A DNA stretch of 64,000 bases from Ophiura sarsii (GCA_035610835.1 CM069442.1:27915798-27979797), one strand, 5' to 3'; shown: positions 1 to 12,473, counted from the first letter of the stretch. Notes: generated by a model not told the origin, from the letters alone. Program-made: numbers and translations.

Positions 1-284
1 AAAAACGGTGTTTGTACAAACTTTCCCCTAAAACTTTTAATTTAAATGGTAAGTGTCTCATGACATACAGCACTGCGTGCAGGCTTGATGAATGTTTTCC
101 GCAAGCTGATATGGCAAATATGAGAGAGAATAAAATCCATTTGTGCTGGTTTTTGATAAAGAGGAAATCGTACCTTCATACTTGACCATAAATTGTTGAA
201 TAATAACATTTGAGGTGAATCTGTAGGTAACTCTTGGAATAGAACATAAGTGTGTACATGTAGGCTTGTTAAACGTATCCCGTA

Positions 285-539
285 TATCGCCGCTGTTCAG
301 TCAAAACCTCATATATTTTTCTGTTGCTTCAGCATGTATAAAGTAAAATTCCCCAAAGGTTATGCATAGGAAGTGTTGCTTTATACATGTTCAGAGGCAA
401 GAGCATTAACATTATCTTGATAGATGTGTTTTGGCCCTTGAACATGTTTAAAGCAGACTGCCCAAAGGTTATAACATAGGCAGTATAATACTGAGGGGCC
501 AGATGGAGATACAAGGTGTTGACAGAACAGCGATGATAT
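285..539. repeat. Foldback MITE, family A (copy 1)
   Basis: Both ends carry inverted copies of ATATCGNCGCTGTTCTGTCA (left end near 285, right end near 539). The interior is itself partly self-complementary, with repeated 'catgtataaag' and 'gaacatgtttaaag' blocks. The same element recurs at 34093-34484, 47661-47925, 52194-52427 and 56193-56455. It has no coding capacity, so it is a non-autonomous DNA transposon moved by an enzyme encoded elsewhere. Confidence 0.8.
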
Positions 540-2858
540 TGCTAATATGTCAAATACAGAATAGTATGAAATCTATTTGTGCAGGTTTTTCGATAAGACA
601 ACATTTTGATCACCAATGATTAATGCATGACTCGTAACCTCCAGAGCATTACTTGATTTACTCAACCAGGTAGTGGAACGAATGCTTCACACGCAAACAG
701 GTATGCAATGGTACACCTTTGTAAACAATTACGAGTTAAGTTTATCTCAAAGAGACACTTTTCCTTATGATTATATGCAGCGTCATAGCCAGAGGGGAGG
801 GAAGGGGTGTTAGGAGGTCAGTGTTTTGATTTACCTGCGAACATTATGTATTATATGGCTCTATTACAGGCTATACTAGATCTTTTAAACTAGCGGCGCG
901 CATGCAAAATGTGGTGCACCATGCCTTTTCTGAGGGCCCGCCAGACGAAAAAAGATAAAAAAAGGACATGTGGGTACTAAAACACTCTAAAATTCATAAC
1001 TTTGCCCCCTTGACCTCTACCAGGACCCTGAGACAGCCCCTGAACCATACCCATTAGGGGCTCGAGCTATCCTCTCCCTGCTAATGGATGGTGGGGCTTT
1101 TAGCAATTCCTTGAAATGAAAAGTGGTGCTTCGCGAGTGTAAGAAGTGGTTTTCATTTTACTTTTTTGGGCTTTGGGAAATGTTATAAAATTAAAATTGG
1201 ACGTTTGTGTAAAAATTAAAAGAGGAAAGAAAAGTTATACGGGAAGTGGCATTTTGAGATTTGTGCACTCAGGGAAGCTTGAGATAAATTGGTGTATTAC
1301 CACTTATTTAAGTGTGTAGCCCGGCTGTATCACCATTGAATGATAGGAATTATGTGAATGACTCTTGGATAACAACCTACTTCTATGATTGTATTTTGTC
1401 AATCACATGCCTCTCTCCCACCACCGCCTGTGGAAACAAGAAGTGCGGTTTTATTCAATCCATCTAATTACAAATAAACAAGCGCACAAGTCGGAAGCTG
1501 TTTTGTCCGTCTGCATGTGTGTTTGGATTACGGCCAGACCAAAATAAGCAAGCAACCTTAAAGGGACAGAACAAAGTGCTGGTAGTAATGAGATATATTG
1601 AGACAACCAGAACGAAATCAAGTGCTGAGATTGACTTCAATATCAAAGAAGCACACTAAAAGTCAGTGTGTGTATCTTGAAGCCTTAATTTCTGAGAGTA
1701 CATAATTATAACAGTCCCTTTGCTGTGGAGCTCTGATAATATGCATTATTGTGTGGTGAAGTCGATGGTCCTAAATTTGACCCTCCAGCAAATAAATTGG
1801 GGATTTGATCCTAGGCCCTCTTTATCATAGCAATGCTAACATAATTCCTAATGGTCATTTGCTTTAAATATAAAATCTATAAATAGTGAGAAGAAACCGA
1901 ATCATATGTTTGAAATACCTGTGCTGTCATTTTTCTAGGATTGCATGGTGTTAGATCAGCCACTAAGTTTCAAATGACCATTTCCTTGGATTATGATTCG
2001 TTAAAATGATGTATTCATTTTGGGCACAATTGGGCAATGACACTTCCACCAAGAGCAAAAACAAGTCTTTCTGCTGTACAACACACGGATGATACCCTTG
2101 ACAGAAACAGCTTCACCTGAAGACTGGTATGCACATAATACAGTGAAATCAATTACCGTTTTAACACACTTTGCCATTTTACTCCGTCGTACGCGTCTAG
2201 ACGAGACTTTGTAACGAATCAATGAATAACCATATCCAGATATTGATGAAAGTACTCGCCACTATCGGGTGGTATGAAAGTGTTAAACTGTTTATCACAA
2301 TTTGTGGGGTCTCACTTAACATTGACTTTGGTTATCTGTGATTACTAAATATGGTAGGCAAGAGGATTCTTTTAGTCTTCGTCAGTGGAAGAATGTCCTC
2401 AAAGGGGCACTTTTGGTAAACACACCTTCTTAAGAGGGTGTTTCCTTCATTTTTAAATGGATTGACTTCATAGAGACATTGTTTTGCATGAAAAAGGAAA
2501 CCCATAGCCCAAAAGTTCTCCTTTAACTTCCTTGCACAAATATTAATGAATTTGATTGGGACATGTACAGCATAAGGCTGAGCTCTCCAGTGGCATATTT
2601 TGAAAGGCTAAGGGATAAAAAAAGAGTTTGTATCAACTTCATGCATGTATTGCTCACAAAATAATATTCACTCAAAAACTTTTTCAAAAATATTTTCACC
2701 CAAGAAATTTGACCCCAAAATTGTATAAGTCAATAACAAATAGAATAAATTCAAAGAAAAAAACAGATAAAGGAGGACATAAATAAATGTATTAATAGAA
2801 TCCATCAAAATCCATCATCAACACAGCTCAAAATTAGGAAAAATGACAATACATTTGA
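540..2858. other. No recognised gene
   Basis: AT-rich sequence with only short chance reading frames. A weak hairpin joins 'aatggtcatttg' near 1850 to 'caaatgaccatt' near 1972. I see no splice-flanked coding exon or convincing protein similarity. Confidence 0.5.
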
Positions 2859-3386
2859 TATAAACACTTCAAAAGAAGTAAGTTCCCCTTTAGGGTTTCC
2901 CTTATATTTTCAAAAATATACATTGGGTTGAAATGGGTTTTCTGTCAAATTGTTATGAGGTTCATACCAATACTTGACCAAAATTTCAAATCAACAGATT
3001 CTGTCATGCTTGAGTGAGCTTGTATTGAATGACAGAATGTCCCATTTCAAAAGTTGTTAAAATAATGTTTAGTAGTGTGTGTATCCACCACGTTAGTGTA
3101 TCAATTGACGACATCGATTTCTCATAGTGTTGATGAGGCGCGCTACTCGATATGGAAGTCCAACTCTCGTTGTACCAGAATTTTAGCAACTTTTGAAATG
3201 GGAAATTTCGTCATTCAATACGTGCTCACTCGAGCATGACAGAACCTGTTGATTTGTAATGTTGGTCAAGTATTGGTATGAAGCCCATAATCATTTGACT
3301 GAAAACCCCATTTCATTCCATTGTATTGTTTTGGAAATATAAGGGAACCCCTAAAGGGGAACTTACTTCTTTTGAAGTGTTTATAT
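2859..3386. repeat. Foldback MITE with long arms
   Basis: The left end ATATAAACACTTCAAAAGAA is mirrored at the right end (TTCTTTTGAAGTGTTTATAT). Complementarity continues inward for about 200 bases per arm, including matching 'cttgaccaaaatttcaaatcaacag' type blocks (2975-3002 against 3245-3272). The short reading frames inside are by-products of the inverted repeat. The subterminal AAGTAAGTTCCCC resembles the end of the element at 11158-11682. Confidence 0.8.
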
Positions 3387-4002
3387 GTAGCTATTCTAGG
3401 TTTGAAGAAAGTTGAGATTAACAATTTTTCCTTTTGTTGGCCTAAGCCATTAAGTAACCCTCTGCACTGGGCTGCCTCTTTCCTTCTCTTCAAATATTGT
3501 AATTCATTTGATTTTGACATGTTGGATAAAACTACGAACCCATCGGCAACCATGTTTCATATTATCTAGGTACAGGGGACAGCCCCTTACCATTCCTTCA
3601 AATGAATTAGATTTGGACGTGTTGGACACAACAAACCCATTGGCTATGATGTCTCATACATAATAATCTGGGTGTGAAGGACACTGGCTTGTTTATCAAC
3701 CCAAGACATTCACCTTTCTTCAAGTTCATAACCGTTTCAATTACGATTGCATCGCTGTAAGGCCAAATAGATAAAATTATTATGTTACGCTGGGTACCTT
3801 AATGATCAAATCTAAAAGTTGCGATGTGAAGTTGTGTTAAAAGAACACTTCTTTTGGATCATTTTTGAAGAAAAAAAACAAAAACAAAACACCAAAAAAC
3901 ATCAACAAAAACACAAACATAAAACAAACAAAAGCAAAACAAAAAACATCTACGATGCCACAAGTATGCGTTTTACTTTCATGTTGATTACTCCTGCTAC
4001 AG
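3387..4002. other. No recognised gene
   Basis: Contains an A-rich run (3868-3950, mostly A with scattered C) that produces lysine- or phenylalanine-rich chance reading frames. No gene evidence. Confidence 0.5.
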
Positions 4003-4197
4003 TACTGTAAAAGTGGATATTTTTTTTGCTCTTCCTTTTTTTTTGTGCTCGACACAGCTACTGCGAAAATAATAACACACAAATATACTTCTTTTGTGAT
4101 GAAAGCTACAAATCACAAATTTAAAAACTTGCAAAACAGTTCAAAATCGACAAAGCGCAAAAAATGAATAGCTCGAAAATTACCACTTTTACAGTAT
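4003..4197 (+). repeat. TACTGTAAA-ended MITE, family D (copy 1)
   Basis: A roughly 200-bp element that begins TACTGTAAAAGTGG and ends CCACTTTTACAGTA. Shared inner blocks are 'tactgcgaaaat', 'caaagcgcaaa' and a run of 'aattaccacttttacagtat'. Other copies are at 5713-5927, 17409-17612 and, reversed, 32344-32545. No coding capacity. Confidence 0.75.
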
Positions 4198-5712
4198 TGC
4201 TTTCATAGCTGTAAAAAAAATTAATAGAAAAAAAAAATACAAAAGCATGAAAGTAAAAAAATGAAAAAATAAAATTTATGAACACTTTTTTGCTGTTGGC
4301 CTGATAGCTACATGTATAACAAGAAAAGACTAGGGGACAAGCTACATGTTACTTGATTGCATTACTTTGCTCTCAACTTAAATGCACCTAAGGAGACAAG
4401 GTGCTATCATTTTTCATACTCGTTGGGAGAGGGTTTGGGACAGGACGTAACATTTATGGGGATCTGTTGAGCCATTTTTGCTGCAATGTTTCAAGTAGAT
4501 AAGGTTTAAGCAGGGGTGTGAGAATTCCTCTTTTCAGCTGATTTCAGCGGGTTTTTTTATTTTGGTAAATGCCTTAATTTTAGCATTTTATTTTATTTTC
4601 AGCCCATATTTTGTGTTTTTACCCCAATTTCACTTTGTTTTTCAGCATTTTTAGTGATCATCTTGTTTTGTGTGTGATAATGTTATTCTATTGAAATATG
4701 TATCTTTTTTGGCCTGTTTTCATGATTTTATGTCATCACAATCATCGTTCACTCATAATCTTTTTTTGTAGTGATCGTAGAGAAATCGAAACAGTTCTGT
4801 ATTCAGCACAGTTTCAGCTTTCTTATGATATAAATATCTTTGATATGAAAAATCCCACCATGTGGCGGGTTTTCACAGATCGCATCACATATTTCCAATT
4901 TGGAACTCTAAACTATTGACCAATTTTTAGCTAAGCTTTTGATTTGTGACTCCACTCCTATCTCTCAGAAGTATTTTGTTACAAATCTGTCTTATGTAGG
5001 GCCTCCTACCCATAGCAGTAACCTCCTCAACACTCACCATAATAGCATGGATGGTTTACTGATCACTCTGCATCCAGTAAGATGCAAACCCATAGGCAGA
5101 CATTTTGATTCAATTGAAAGCGGCAATTCCATTTTTTTACAACATAATCAAATCCTCGTACCAGTTCGTGCAGCCCCTTTAGCAAACCAATTCATAATAT
5201 CCCTGTGTTTATGTATTGCCGCAATGGGTGTGTAACTCAGCGGGAGTTATTTGTTTTAAAGGGGCTTCACCCGATTTGACCGGAGAATAGTCCGGGTTTT
5301 TTATTGGATGTTTACGCTTTGTCTATGTTTTGTCTATGGATCAGCTACTGCATTATCTACTCCTGTAACTGGTGATTTCGTTTGTTATTTAGCTCACAGA
5401 ATAAAGCTGTGTACTTGGAAGTAAGCTAAAACTTTAGCCAATCTTTTGTTTTTTGTGTTGTTTTTTGTGCCCATTCCCAACCTACCCTAATTTTGAAACT
5501 TACAAAAAGTTGTTACTGTACCAATGAATACCGACCCTAATTTTGGAAATTCAGATTCAATTAGTATCAAATTGACCAAGGAGTATCATTTTAGAAACAT
5601 GTTTAAAACCAAAATGTACCTTAATTAGGCGAAAAAAAGCACCCTGTTCTACAGGCCCAACCGACCAATTTTTTTAATTCAATTTTATTGTTGTTGAAAT
5701 GTATGAGAATTA
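4198..5712. other. No recognised gene
   Basis: AT-rich. Includes 5500-5670, where 'ccgaccctaatttt' and 'caaccgaccaatt' phrases belong to the dispersed GTCGGTCGG-type repeat seen more fully at 39461, 46960 and 48660. Two moderate reading frames (4698-4919, 4939-5235) lack splice context and recognisable domains. Confidence 0.5.
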
Positions 5713-5927
5713 ATACTGTAAACATAGACATTTTTGCGCTACATTAATTTTCACCCTTTTCACGTTCCAAGCACCTACTGCGAAAATGAAACCATGCGAA
5801 CATATTTATTTTGTGTATAAGTCTATGTAATGAACTTTCAAATTGCGAATTTATAAACAAGCAAAATGGCTGAAAGTCGGCAAAGCGCAAACATTTAACT
5901 GCACAAAAATTACCACTTTTACAGTAT
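5713..5927 (+). repeat. TACTGTAAA-ended MITE, family D (copy 2)
   Basis: Begins TACTGTAAACATAGAC and ends ATTACCACTTTTACAGTATT. It shares 'ctactgcgaaaatgaaa', 'ttttgtgtataagtctatg' and 'caaagcgcaaa' with the other copies. Confidence 0.8.
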
Positions 5928-6210
5928 TAAGTCACAGAATTCTGCTGAAATTCTAGCCTGTGTCAAAATCTCAATAGATTTGGTCCATTTACTTGAGCAG
6001 CATCGTTGACGTTGACGTAAGAAATAGTGATAGTGATCTTTAGATCTCTAGACACCTAGATGTAGTGATTTGATAGGTATATGTGTTAGGTGTCAAATGA
6101 GTTGGAAAATATAGCATGAATTACAGACATCCCTCAAATTTAATGATCCAAATAAAATGGCTGTCAATTGTTTGCCTTCAATTTTCTTCAGAAAGGTCTG
6201 TTTATATACT

Positions 6211-6624
6211 TATGCACTTATCAATTCCAACCCTGGCTCAGGGGACCCAGGACATGGCGTGGGCCATGCAGGGACTGTAGCGGGAACCATACAGGGATTG
6301 TAGCGGGAATGTACGAAAAAAGATTTGCCGAACTATGTGGGGGCGTGTACCGGGGATGTACAAAGCGTGCCCCGTGTAGCCGGGACATAGTGGGATATAC
6401 ATCACTTACGAAAATGAGCCAGGGAATGGTGGTGCACTTTGTCCCAGCTCAGCTAAGGAGAGGGGGCCGAGACTGTCGCAAGGACATACAAACAATGGTG
6501 CCCTGCCCTGCAGGGACCATACACGACTGTACCGGGGATGTCACATTGGCAATTTGTACGTCCCGGCCCAAATCCCTGCTAGTCCCGGGTCCCCAGGGCT
6601 GGGGTTGCAGTTGATAAGTGCATT
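6211..6624. mobile_element. GC-rich TIR element
   Basis: The ends are inverted copies of ATGCACTTATCAA followed by CAACCC and GGGGACCC(A/G)GGAC (left 6212-6255, right 6570-6623). The interior is far richer in GC than its surroundings and repeats 'gcgggaaccatacag' and 'cggggatgtac' motifs. A 148-codon open frame (6168-6614) covers it but follows the repeats, looks like no known protein and is best read as chance openness in GC-rich DNA. A non-autonomous DNA transposon is likely. Confidence 0.7.
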
Positions 6625-6711
6625 ATTCAAGGTGAATTTAATTTGATGAACAGCTCCAAAGATTTTCATGAATTCCACAATTTGAATCAATGGTACTCCT
6701 TAGTATGACTT

Positions 6712-6765
6712 ATAGCACGAGGCAGCGTAGCTGCCGAGTGCTATAAGGAATTAATAGCACTCATC
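6712..6765. repeat. Short hairpin 'TTATAGCACGAGGC...'
   Basis: CTTATAGCACGAGGCAGC pairs with GCTGCCGAGTGCTATAAG across a very short loop. A comparable hairpin ('ccattgcacgaggcgaagagtgtaatgg') occurs near 11098-11130. Probably an end or remnant of a small mobile repeat. Confidence 0.5.
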
Positions 6766-7554
6766 GACAGTGACTATTTTAGTGATGATTTATGTGGCAG
6801 AGCTCTACCCTACACACCAGATACACACCACTTTCACAGTAGGACACCTCTCACTCACCCAGACTTAGACAATCATCTACTAAACACACACACACACCAA
6901 GTTGGGTTTCAATTCCCCCTGAATACACTAGTCAGAAGGTTTCTGATTTATATGGGCAAATCATAGAGCCATCCACTTACCCATCATACTAAAGATGGGA
7001 CAGATCTAAGTGAGTTTTAAAAGGGTGAGTTAGGGGGAAAACAATTTGGAAAGTGAGTTACTTGTACAAAGGGATGAAGTGACAAAATTTGCAGCAAATC
7101 ACATTGGCGAGTAAATATATTTACCTCAAGTACCAGGTTGGTGAGTTAGCTTCTATGCCCCATGGTGAGTTGGAATATTTACGCCAAGTTTCAGTCGCAT
7201 TCGTAACTCACCTTTACCTACCTCCCTAAAAGTCAATTCCCCCTGAAGACACACATCTATCCATTTATCTGGTTCACAACCTTGAACGAGCCTCAAAGTA
7301 CAACTACACGCAATTAAATGTACATCCTGTGATGACATAGACCCTAGAGAGTAATAGGCTCTGCACATTATAGCTTGTAACTGTTAGAGGGACTAAGGGT
7401 GGTGATATCGCTGTTGCTATCTTCAGTAGATGTACATGTATGTATGTGGAATTAGTAACAACACAGCCCCTTAGGGTAGATACAAGTTGTACTCAATGAA
7501 GCTTGTAACCGTTAGAGGCCAGTGAAAGGGTTCCATAAGGCAAAAATAAAACGT

Positions 7555-7784
7555 TCGTCTCACATACATTTGGGAAAATAGCTATGTGACATGCTTTTTT
7601 ACTTTTTATTTAGAAAAAATATCAGTGCTAAATGCAGAAAATCTGTATTTATTGTGTCTTTTACACCCCCACCCCCTTTCGGAGCCATATTTTTTTTGGG
7701 ACCAAAGAAATCAAACAAACACCCAAAATTGGGTTATGCAGCAAAGGTTACTCAACATACTTTGCGCGCAGGTATGTGAGACGG
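7555..7784. repeat. MITE with CGTCTCACATAC ends
   Basis: Left CGTCTCACATAC (7556-7567) is matched by right GTATGTGAGACG (7772-7783), 12 of 12. Inserted inside the satellite. The three overlapping reading frames here come from the element and have no known domain. Confidence 0.7.
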
Positions 7785-8752
7785 ATTTTTTTCTTCTTGG
7801 CCTTGTTCTTCTTCAGGTTATTTGATGCTATCTTCAGTAGACTAATGTACATTCAATATTCATTTGATATCAAGGTAGCCCCTCCTCCACAGGGTAGTTC
7901 GTCAATACCAGTTGTACACATTTTAGCTTGTAACAGGTACAGGCCTGTGGGAATGCAATTGATGCTATTTGGGCTATGTTTATAATTTACACAAAGTAAC
8001 AACATATAGCCCGTAGGGTAGATAGACTATACTAGTTTTTCACATGATAACTTGTAACAGTAAGAGGGCAGTGAGAGTGCTAAAATAATATGATGCTGTC
8101 TTCAATAGACGAATGTTTACAATACACATTTAGTAACAACATGACCCCTAGGGTAAATAGGTAACACCAGTTGTACACAATACGGATTGTGACATAGGTA
8201 GAGGCCAGTGAGTGTGTTGGTTTATGGCATTGGTGCTATCTTCAGAAGATGAATGCATATTATGTTGAATTAGTAACAGTATAGCCCCTTGTTGGGTAAA
8301 TAGGACATTCCAGTTGTACTCATTATGGCTTGTAACAGTAAGAGGCTAGTGGGAAGTTTGCTTTATGATGCTATCTTCAGTAGACAAATATGACTTGTCA
8401 CATCAAATGGATATGTTGGAGGCCCGAGTCAAATCCGAGTTATTGGTATGACTTCAAAGAGCACATTTTAAGCTTTGAAATGGTACTATGCTGAAGGTAA
8501 TCTGACTTTCCGATACTGTGTTTGCTGACAACATGTCCTTTTTGACGTGACTGGTCACATATGTATAATGTACATGTAGTAACAACATAGTCCCTTGGGT
8601 AGGTAGGAAAAAAATAGTTGTACAAACACATTATAGCTTGTAACAGTTAGAGGCAAGGGGTGTTTATTGTAGTCCAGTTATTGGATGCTATCTTCAGTAG
8701 ATGGAACACATACAATGAACATATTTGGTCATACAATAGCACCTGGTAAATT

Positions 8753-9296
8753 GGCAATCGGGGTGTTTCCACAGAACTGAACTTTCTGGTTATTGCTGTA
8801 CAAGAAATTGTAATTCCGGTTGTTCTCCTGTGGAAACACAATAATCGGATTATTGATAAACCGATTATCACCCATAAACGGTTTATTATAACCTTCTCCA
8901 GAGGTGGTTATTTCTGCTCAAGATCAGCACCACTACGCTGTGGAAACACACCGGTTTATGATAAACCGTTTAAGCTGAAGTTGGAATCATAACGCGCCTG
9001 TCGATGCGTGCCCTGTAGTGCGCCCTACCTTTCACGTGCGCATACATTGTGCGCCTCACGGCCCGCGCAGTAATACGCTCTGTTCTACGCAGCCTTGTTA
9101 AGGCAGCAGAGATGCGGTGCGTTCGACAAACACATCAAGGCTTAAACGGTTTAAGTCAGGAGGGTCGGGAGCCGATTATTTAAACAGTTTATTGCGCTCT
9201 GTGGAAACGTGTCGGTTAAGCGCCGACACAGAATTTTCATTCCGGGTAAGATAAACCGTGCAACTAGCTCTTTTCTGTGGAAACACGCCGAATGCC
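8753..9296. mobile_element. 544-bp TIR element with repeated GTGGAAACAC motif
   Basis: The terminal inverted repeat is about 24 bp: GGCAATCGGGGTGTTTCCAC at left, and the complement of GTGGAAACACGCCGAATGCC at right. The word CTGTGGAAACA(C) recurs inside near 8830, 8939, 9199 and 9276, usually followed by a cgg-type core and near 'gataaaccg'. Parts of the interior (9000-9150) are GC-rich. No open frame of useful length, so non-autonomous. Confidence 0.75.
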
Positions 9297-9688
9297 AGTA
9301 ATGTACGCATTATAGTATGTACCAGTTAAGAGGCTAATTCAGGTTATTTCCTGCTATCTTCAGCATGTGCACGATGTAGATTAAGAAATTAAATAGCTTC
9401 TTTGATAGATAATCAAAACCAGTTGTTGACAGTATAGCTTGTAACAGCCGAGAGACCACTGCAAGGGTTTTAAAATTCAAAGTTATTTGCTGCCATCTTC
9501 AGTAGATGAATGTAAAGACTGCTCATTATTAGTAATAACAGCCTCTGGGGTAGATAGGTAGTACCAGTTGTATACAACATGTGACAATGAAGAAGCAAAG
9601 GATTGATTACAGTTTTCAAGTTATCTGAATGCTATCTTCAGTAGACGAATGTATAAACCATGCACAGTTAGTAACAACATGCCCCCTG

Positions 9689-10090
9689 TAGACGTTATTC
9701 TTAATTGGGGCATTTACGTCGAATAGGGCTATGTGAACTGAAAACGAGGCTAGCGATTTAGCCAAGACGAGAATGCTGTATAGTTTTTCAATGGGTTGAA
9801 TTTTGCACTAATCATTCAAAAATCTTTGTACTTCTGAGCTGTTCAATATTTGACCTTATTGCATTCGTGACATAAACTTGAATGTATAAACTATTTATTT
9901 CCACTAGTTTGAAATGAAATGTTTGCTGGTAACCAACACTATCTAGGAAAATGTAGAAGTTCACAGTTCATTACATTGCATTAAAAGTACGAGATTGTAA
10001 TGTTTATCGGAACACTAATTGCTCTGATCATGCTCAGTTGGATTACACTCCCTCTTTTGGCGTAAATGCACCAATTAAGAATAACGTCTA
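9689..10090. mobile_element. TA-flanked MITE with 29-bp TIR
   Basis: The ends TAGACGTTATTCTTAATTGG and CCAATTAAGAATAACGTCTA are inverted, and pairing continues to about 29 bases with one mismatch. It interrupts the satellite phrase 'gcccc...tagggtatgtagg'. Target duplication of TA fits a Tc1/mariner-type insertion; that class is inference. No coding capacity. Confidence 0.75.
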
Positions 10091-10319
10091 TAGGGTATGT
10101 AGGTAACAGCGCAGCAGTTGTACACATACTAGCTTGTAACAGAAAGCCATTTGATACATTATAGCTTTTGAGGTATCTTGTGCTATCTTTAGAAGATGAA
10201 TGTATGCAACGTACAACATTTAGTCATAACATAACCCCTAAAGATATAATACAAATAGTATCATACATAGCTTGTTGTAACAGATAGAGGCCAGTGTGTG
10301 CCTTATAACATTCATGTTA

Positions 10320-10700
10320 TTAAAGGTATATTATGTGATCTTTCCAGGGAACGCCCTCAACATCGAAAAAAAATTGAAAGAAGATTTTCTTGCAGATTTA
10401 CATTTCTGATCATAAATCGTACATACATTCCAAGTTACAGGGCGATACGATTCTTAACTACTTCAAAATCATGATTTTAGAGTGAAAATAAACTGTCGGA
10501 TTATCCGACAGTTTATTATTTTCACTCTAAATTCACTCTAAAACCATGATTTTGAGGTAATTAGGAATCGTATCGCTCTGTAACTTGGAATGTATGTATG
10601 ATTTATGATCAGAAATGTAAATCTGCAAGAAAATCTACTTTCTAAAAAAAATCATGAATAGAGGGCACTCTCTGGAAAAGATCACATAATATGCCTTTAA
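10320..10700. repeat. Near-perfect 381-bp palindrome with TTAA ends
   Basis: Arms of about 180 bases are inverted copies around an axis at about 10502 (GTCGGATTATCCGAC). The outer ends AGGTATATTATGTGATCTTT and the complement at 10680-10696 are bounded by TTAA (10320-10323 and 10697-10700). Related ends occur at 17864-18175 and as a solo end at about 27375-27434. A TTAA target suits piggyBac- or Kolobok-type transposons (inference). Confidence 0.8.
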
Positions 10701-11157
10701 TCTTCATTAAATAAATGTATCACCATGTATAATTAGTAATAACATAGCCCCATTGGTAGATAGGCAATACAAGTTGTGCACATTGTAGCTTGTAACAGTT
10801 TTGATTACTGTTTTCACCTTATCTGTTGCTATCTTCAGTAGACGAATGTATAGACCATGCACAGTTTTAATTACAACATACCCCTAAGATGATACAGGTA
10901 TCACCACTAGTTGTGCACATACGAGCTTGTAACAGTTTTAGAGGCTAATGGATACATTATGGTTTTGGGATATCTAATGCTATTTTTAGAAGATGAATGT
11001 ACGCAATGAAAACCTAATAAGAAGATACAAATAGTACACAAATATTGAATGCCCGAGAGTTATAGTACAAACTATATCACGAGATCAAATTTGGATTTTT
11101 CCATTGCACGAGGCGAAGAGTGTAATGGAATAATCCAAATTGGACCGAGTGATATAA

Positions 11158-11682
11158 ACACAACACCAAAAGTAAGTCCCCCCTAAACAATTCGTCATAA
11201 CATCGTAAGATAACACATTTTACCAATAAAACTTAGTTAGAAATAATCCTATAACTGTTTCCTAAGTGATGTTTGAAAATGAAAGATGTCCATTACTTCA
11301 TGGCTGAATGAGCTCAAATGGAAGACAAAAACTGCCCTTTTCAAAAGTCACAAAAGTTTATGAATTGCTTCTCACTAATGGAAAAGTACCCATGGCTGAG
11401 CGAAAATTACTGTAATGTGTATTCAATTCATGATCATTCAGCCATGTTAATCCCCTTCTTGGCTCAGATATTAGCACAGTGAGTGTGACTTTTGAGAAGG
11501 GCAGTTTTTGTCTTATTTTTGAGCTCATTCAGCCAAGAAGTCATGGACATCTTTCATTTTCAAATACCACTTAGGAAACAGTCATAGGATTATTTCAAAC
11601 TAAAGTTTTATTGGTAAAATGTTTTATCTTACGATGTTATGACGAATTGTTTAGGGGGGACTTACTTTTGGTGTTGTGTTTA
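11158..11682. repeat. Foldback MITE with ~200-bp arms
   Basis: Left AACACAACACCAAAAGTAAG is mirrored by CTTACTTTTGGTGTTGTGTT at the right end, and the arms continue through 'gtcataacatcgtaaga', 'ttggtaaaat' and 'ttcattttcaaa' for about 200 bases each. Flanking 'ctatatcacgag' (11074) and 'tatcatgatata' (11800) suggest it sits in an older insert between 11040 and 11815. Confidence 0.8.
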
Positions 11683-12473
11683 GTTTTACTATTGCACAAG
11701 CAAACTGTATTCAATATTTGTTTATATCATGATATCACATTATTCTCTTCCAGCCATAATGATAGTAAAAACTATCATATGGTTGAAATCAAGCCTATCA
11801 TGATATAATACATATTATAGCTTGTAACAGTTAGAGGCCAGTGTGTGAGTTATAACATTCAGGTTATTTGAAGCTATTGTAGTAGACAAATGTACAAACT
11901 GTGTTAAGTTACATAGTTACAACATAGCCCGTAGCGTAAATAGACAATACCAGTTGCACACATAACAGTTTGTAACAGTTTACACAACCTGTGAATGGAT
12001 TTAGCATTCAGGGTTATTTGATACTATTCTTGGTATGAATGTGTACAATGTGTGTGTAGTAACAACATAACCCTTAGGGTAGGTAACTAGCAGTTAAACA
12101 AGTATGTTACATTTAGAGGCCAGTTTGTTGGTAAAGTTATCTGGAACTATCGTCAGAGATGCATATACAAAGAATGAAATGTTTGATTTAATATATTTCA
12201 TTGTAGTTTAGCAGCTTTAAAAACACCATGGAGATATTAATTTATATCATAGCATGTGAAAAAAATACTTTATAAACAGTTACTATTAATTTCATTTACA
12301 ATTTGGTAAACCCAGTATTTCCCTTGTTCCATTTACCATTAATAATTAGCACGAGACTCGTGCCTCCTCAATAGCCCAAAACTATGCCCCTCTAAACCTT
12401 GGTAGCAAAGACCCGGCTCTAGTCTCGCTACACTCAGCAGCTCGGTACCAGAGCTACTATATTAATAATACAC

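Larger units (their letters stand above)
7360..12175 (+). repeat. Degenerate ~140-bp satellite array invaded by transposons
   Basis: At least 15 diverged units share an ordered set of words: 'tagcttgtaacagttagaggccagtg', then 'gctatcttcagtagacgaatgta', then 'ttagtaacaacatagcccctagggtaga', then 'accagttgtacaca'. The 'gcttgtaac' word occurs near 7373, 7501, 7926, 8050, 8329, 8635, 9438, 10132, 10271, 10788, 10925, 11819 and 11969. Adjacent units are about 125-150 bases apart. The array is broken by separate insertions at 7555-7784, 8753-9296, 9689-10090, 10320-10700 and around 11040-11815. No coding potential is seen. Confidence 0.8.

Noticed and set aside
3819..4082. Lysine-rich and phenylalanine-rich frames
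   Set aside because: Produced by an A-rich low-complexity run.
6168..6614. 148-codon plus-strand open frame
   Set aside because: Coincides with a GC-rich transposon that has inverted ends. No recognised domain or splice sites.
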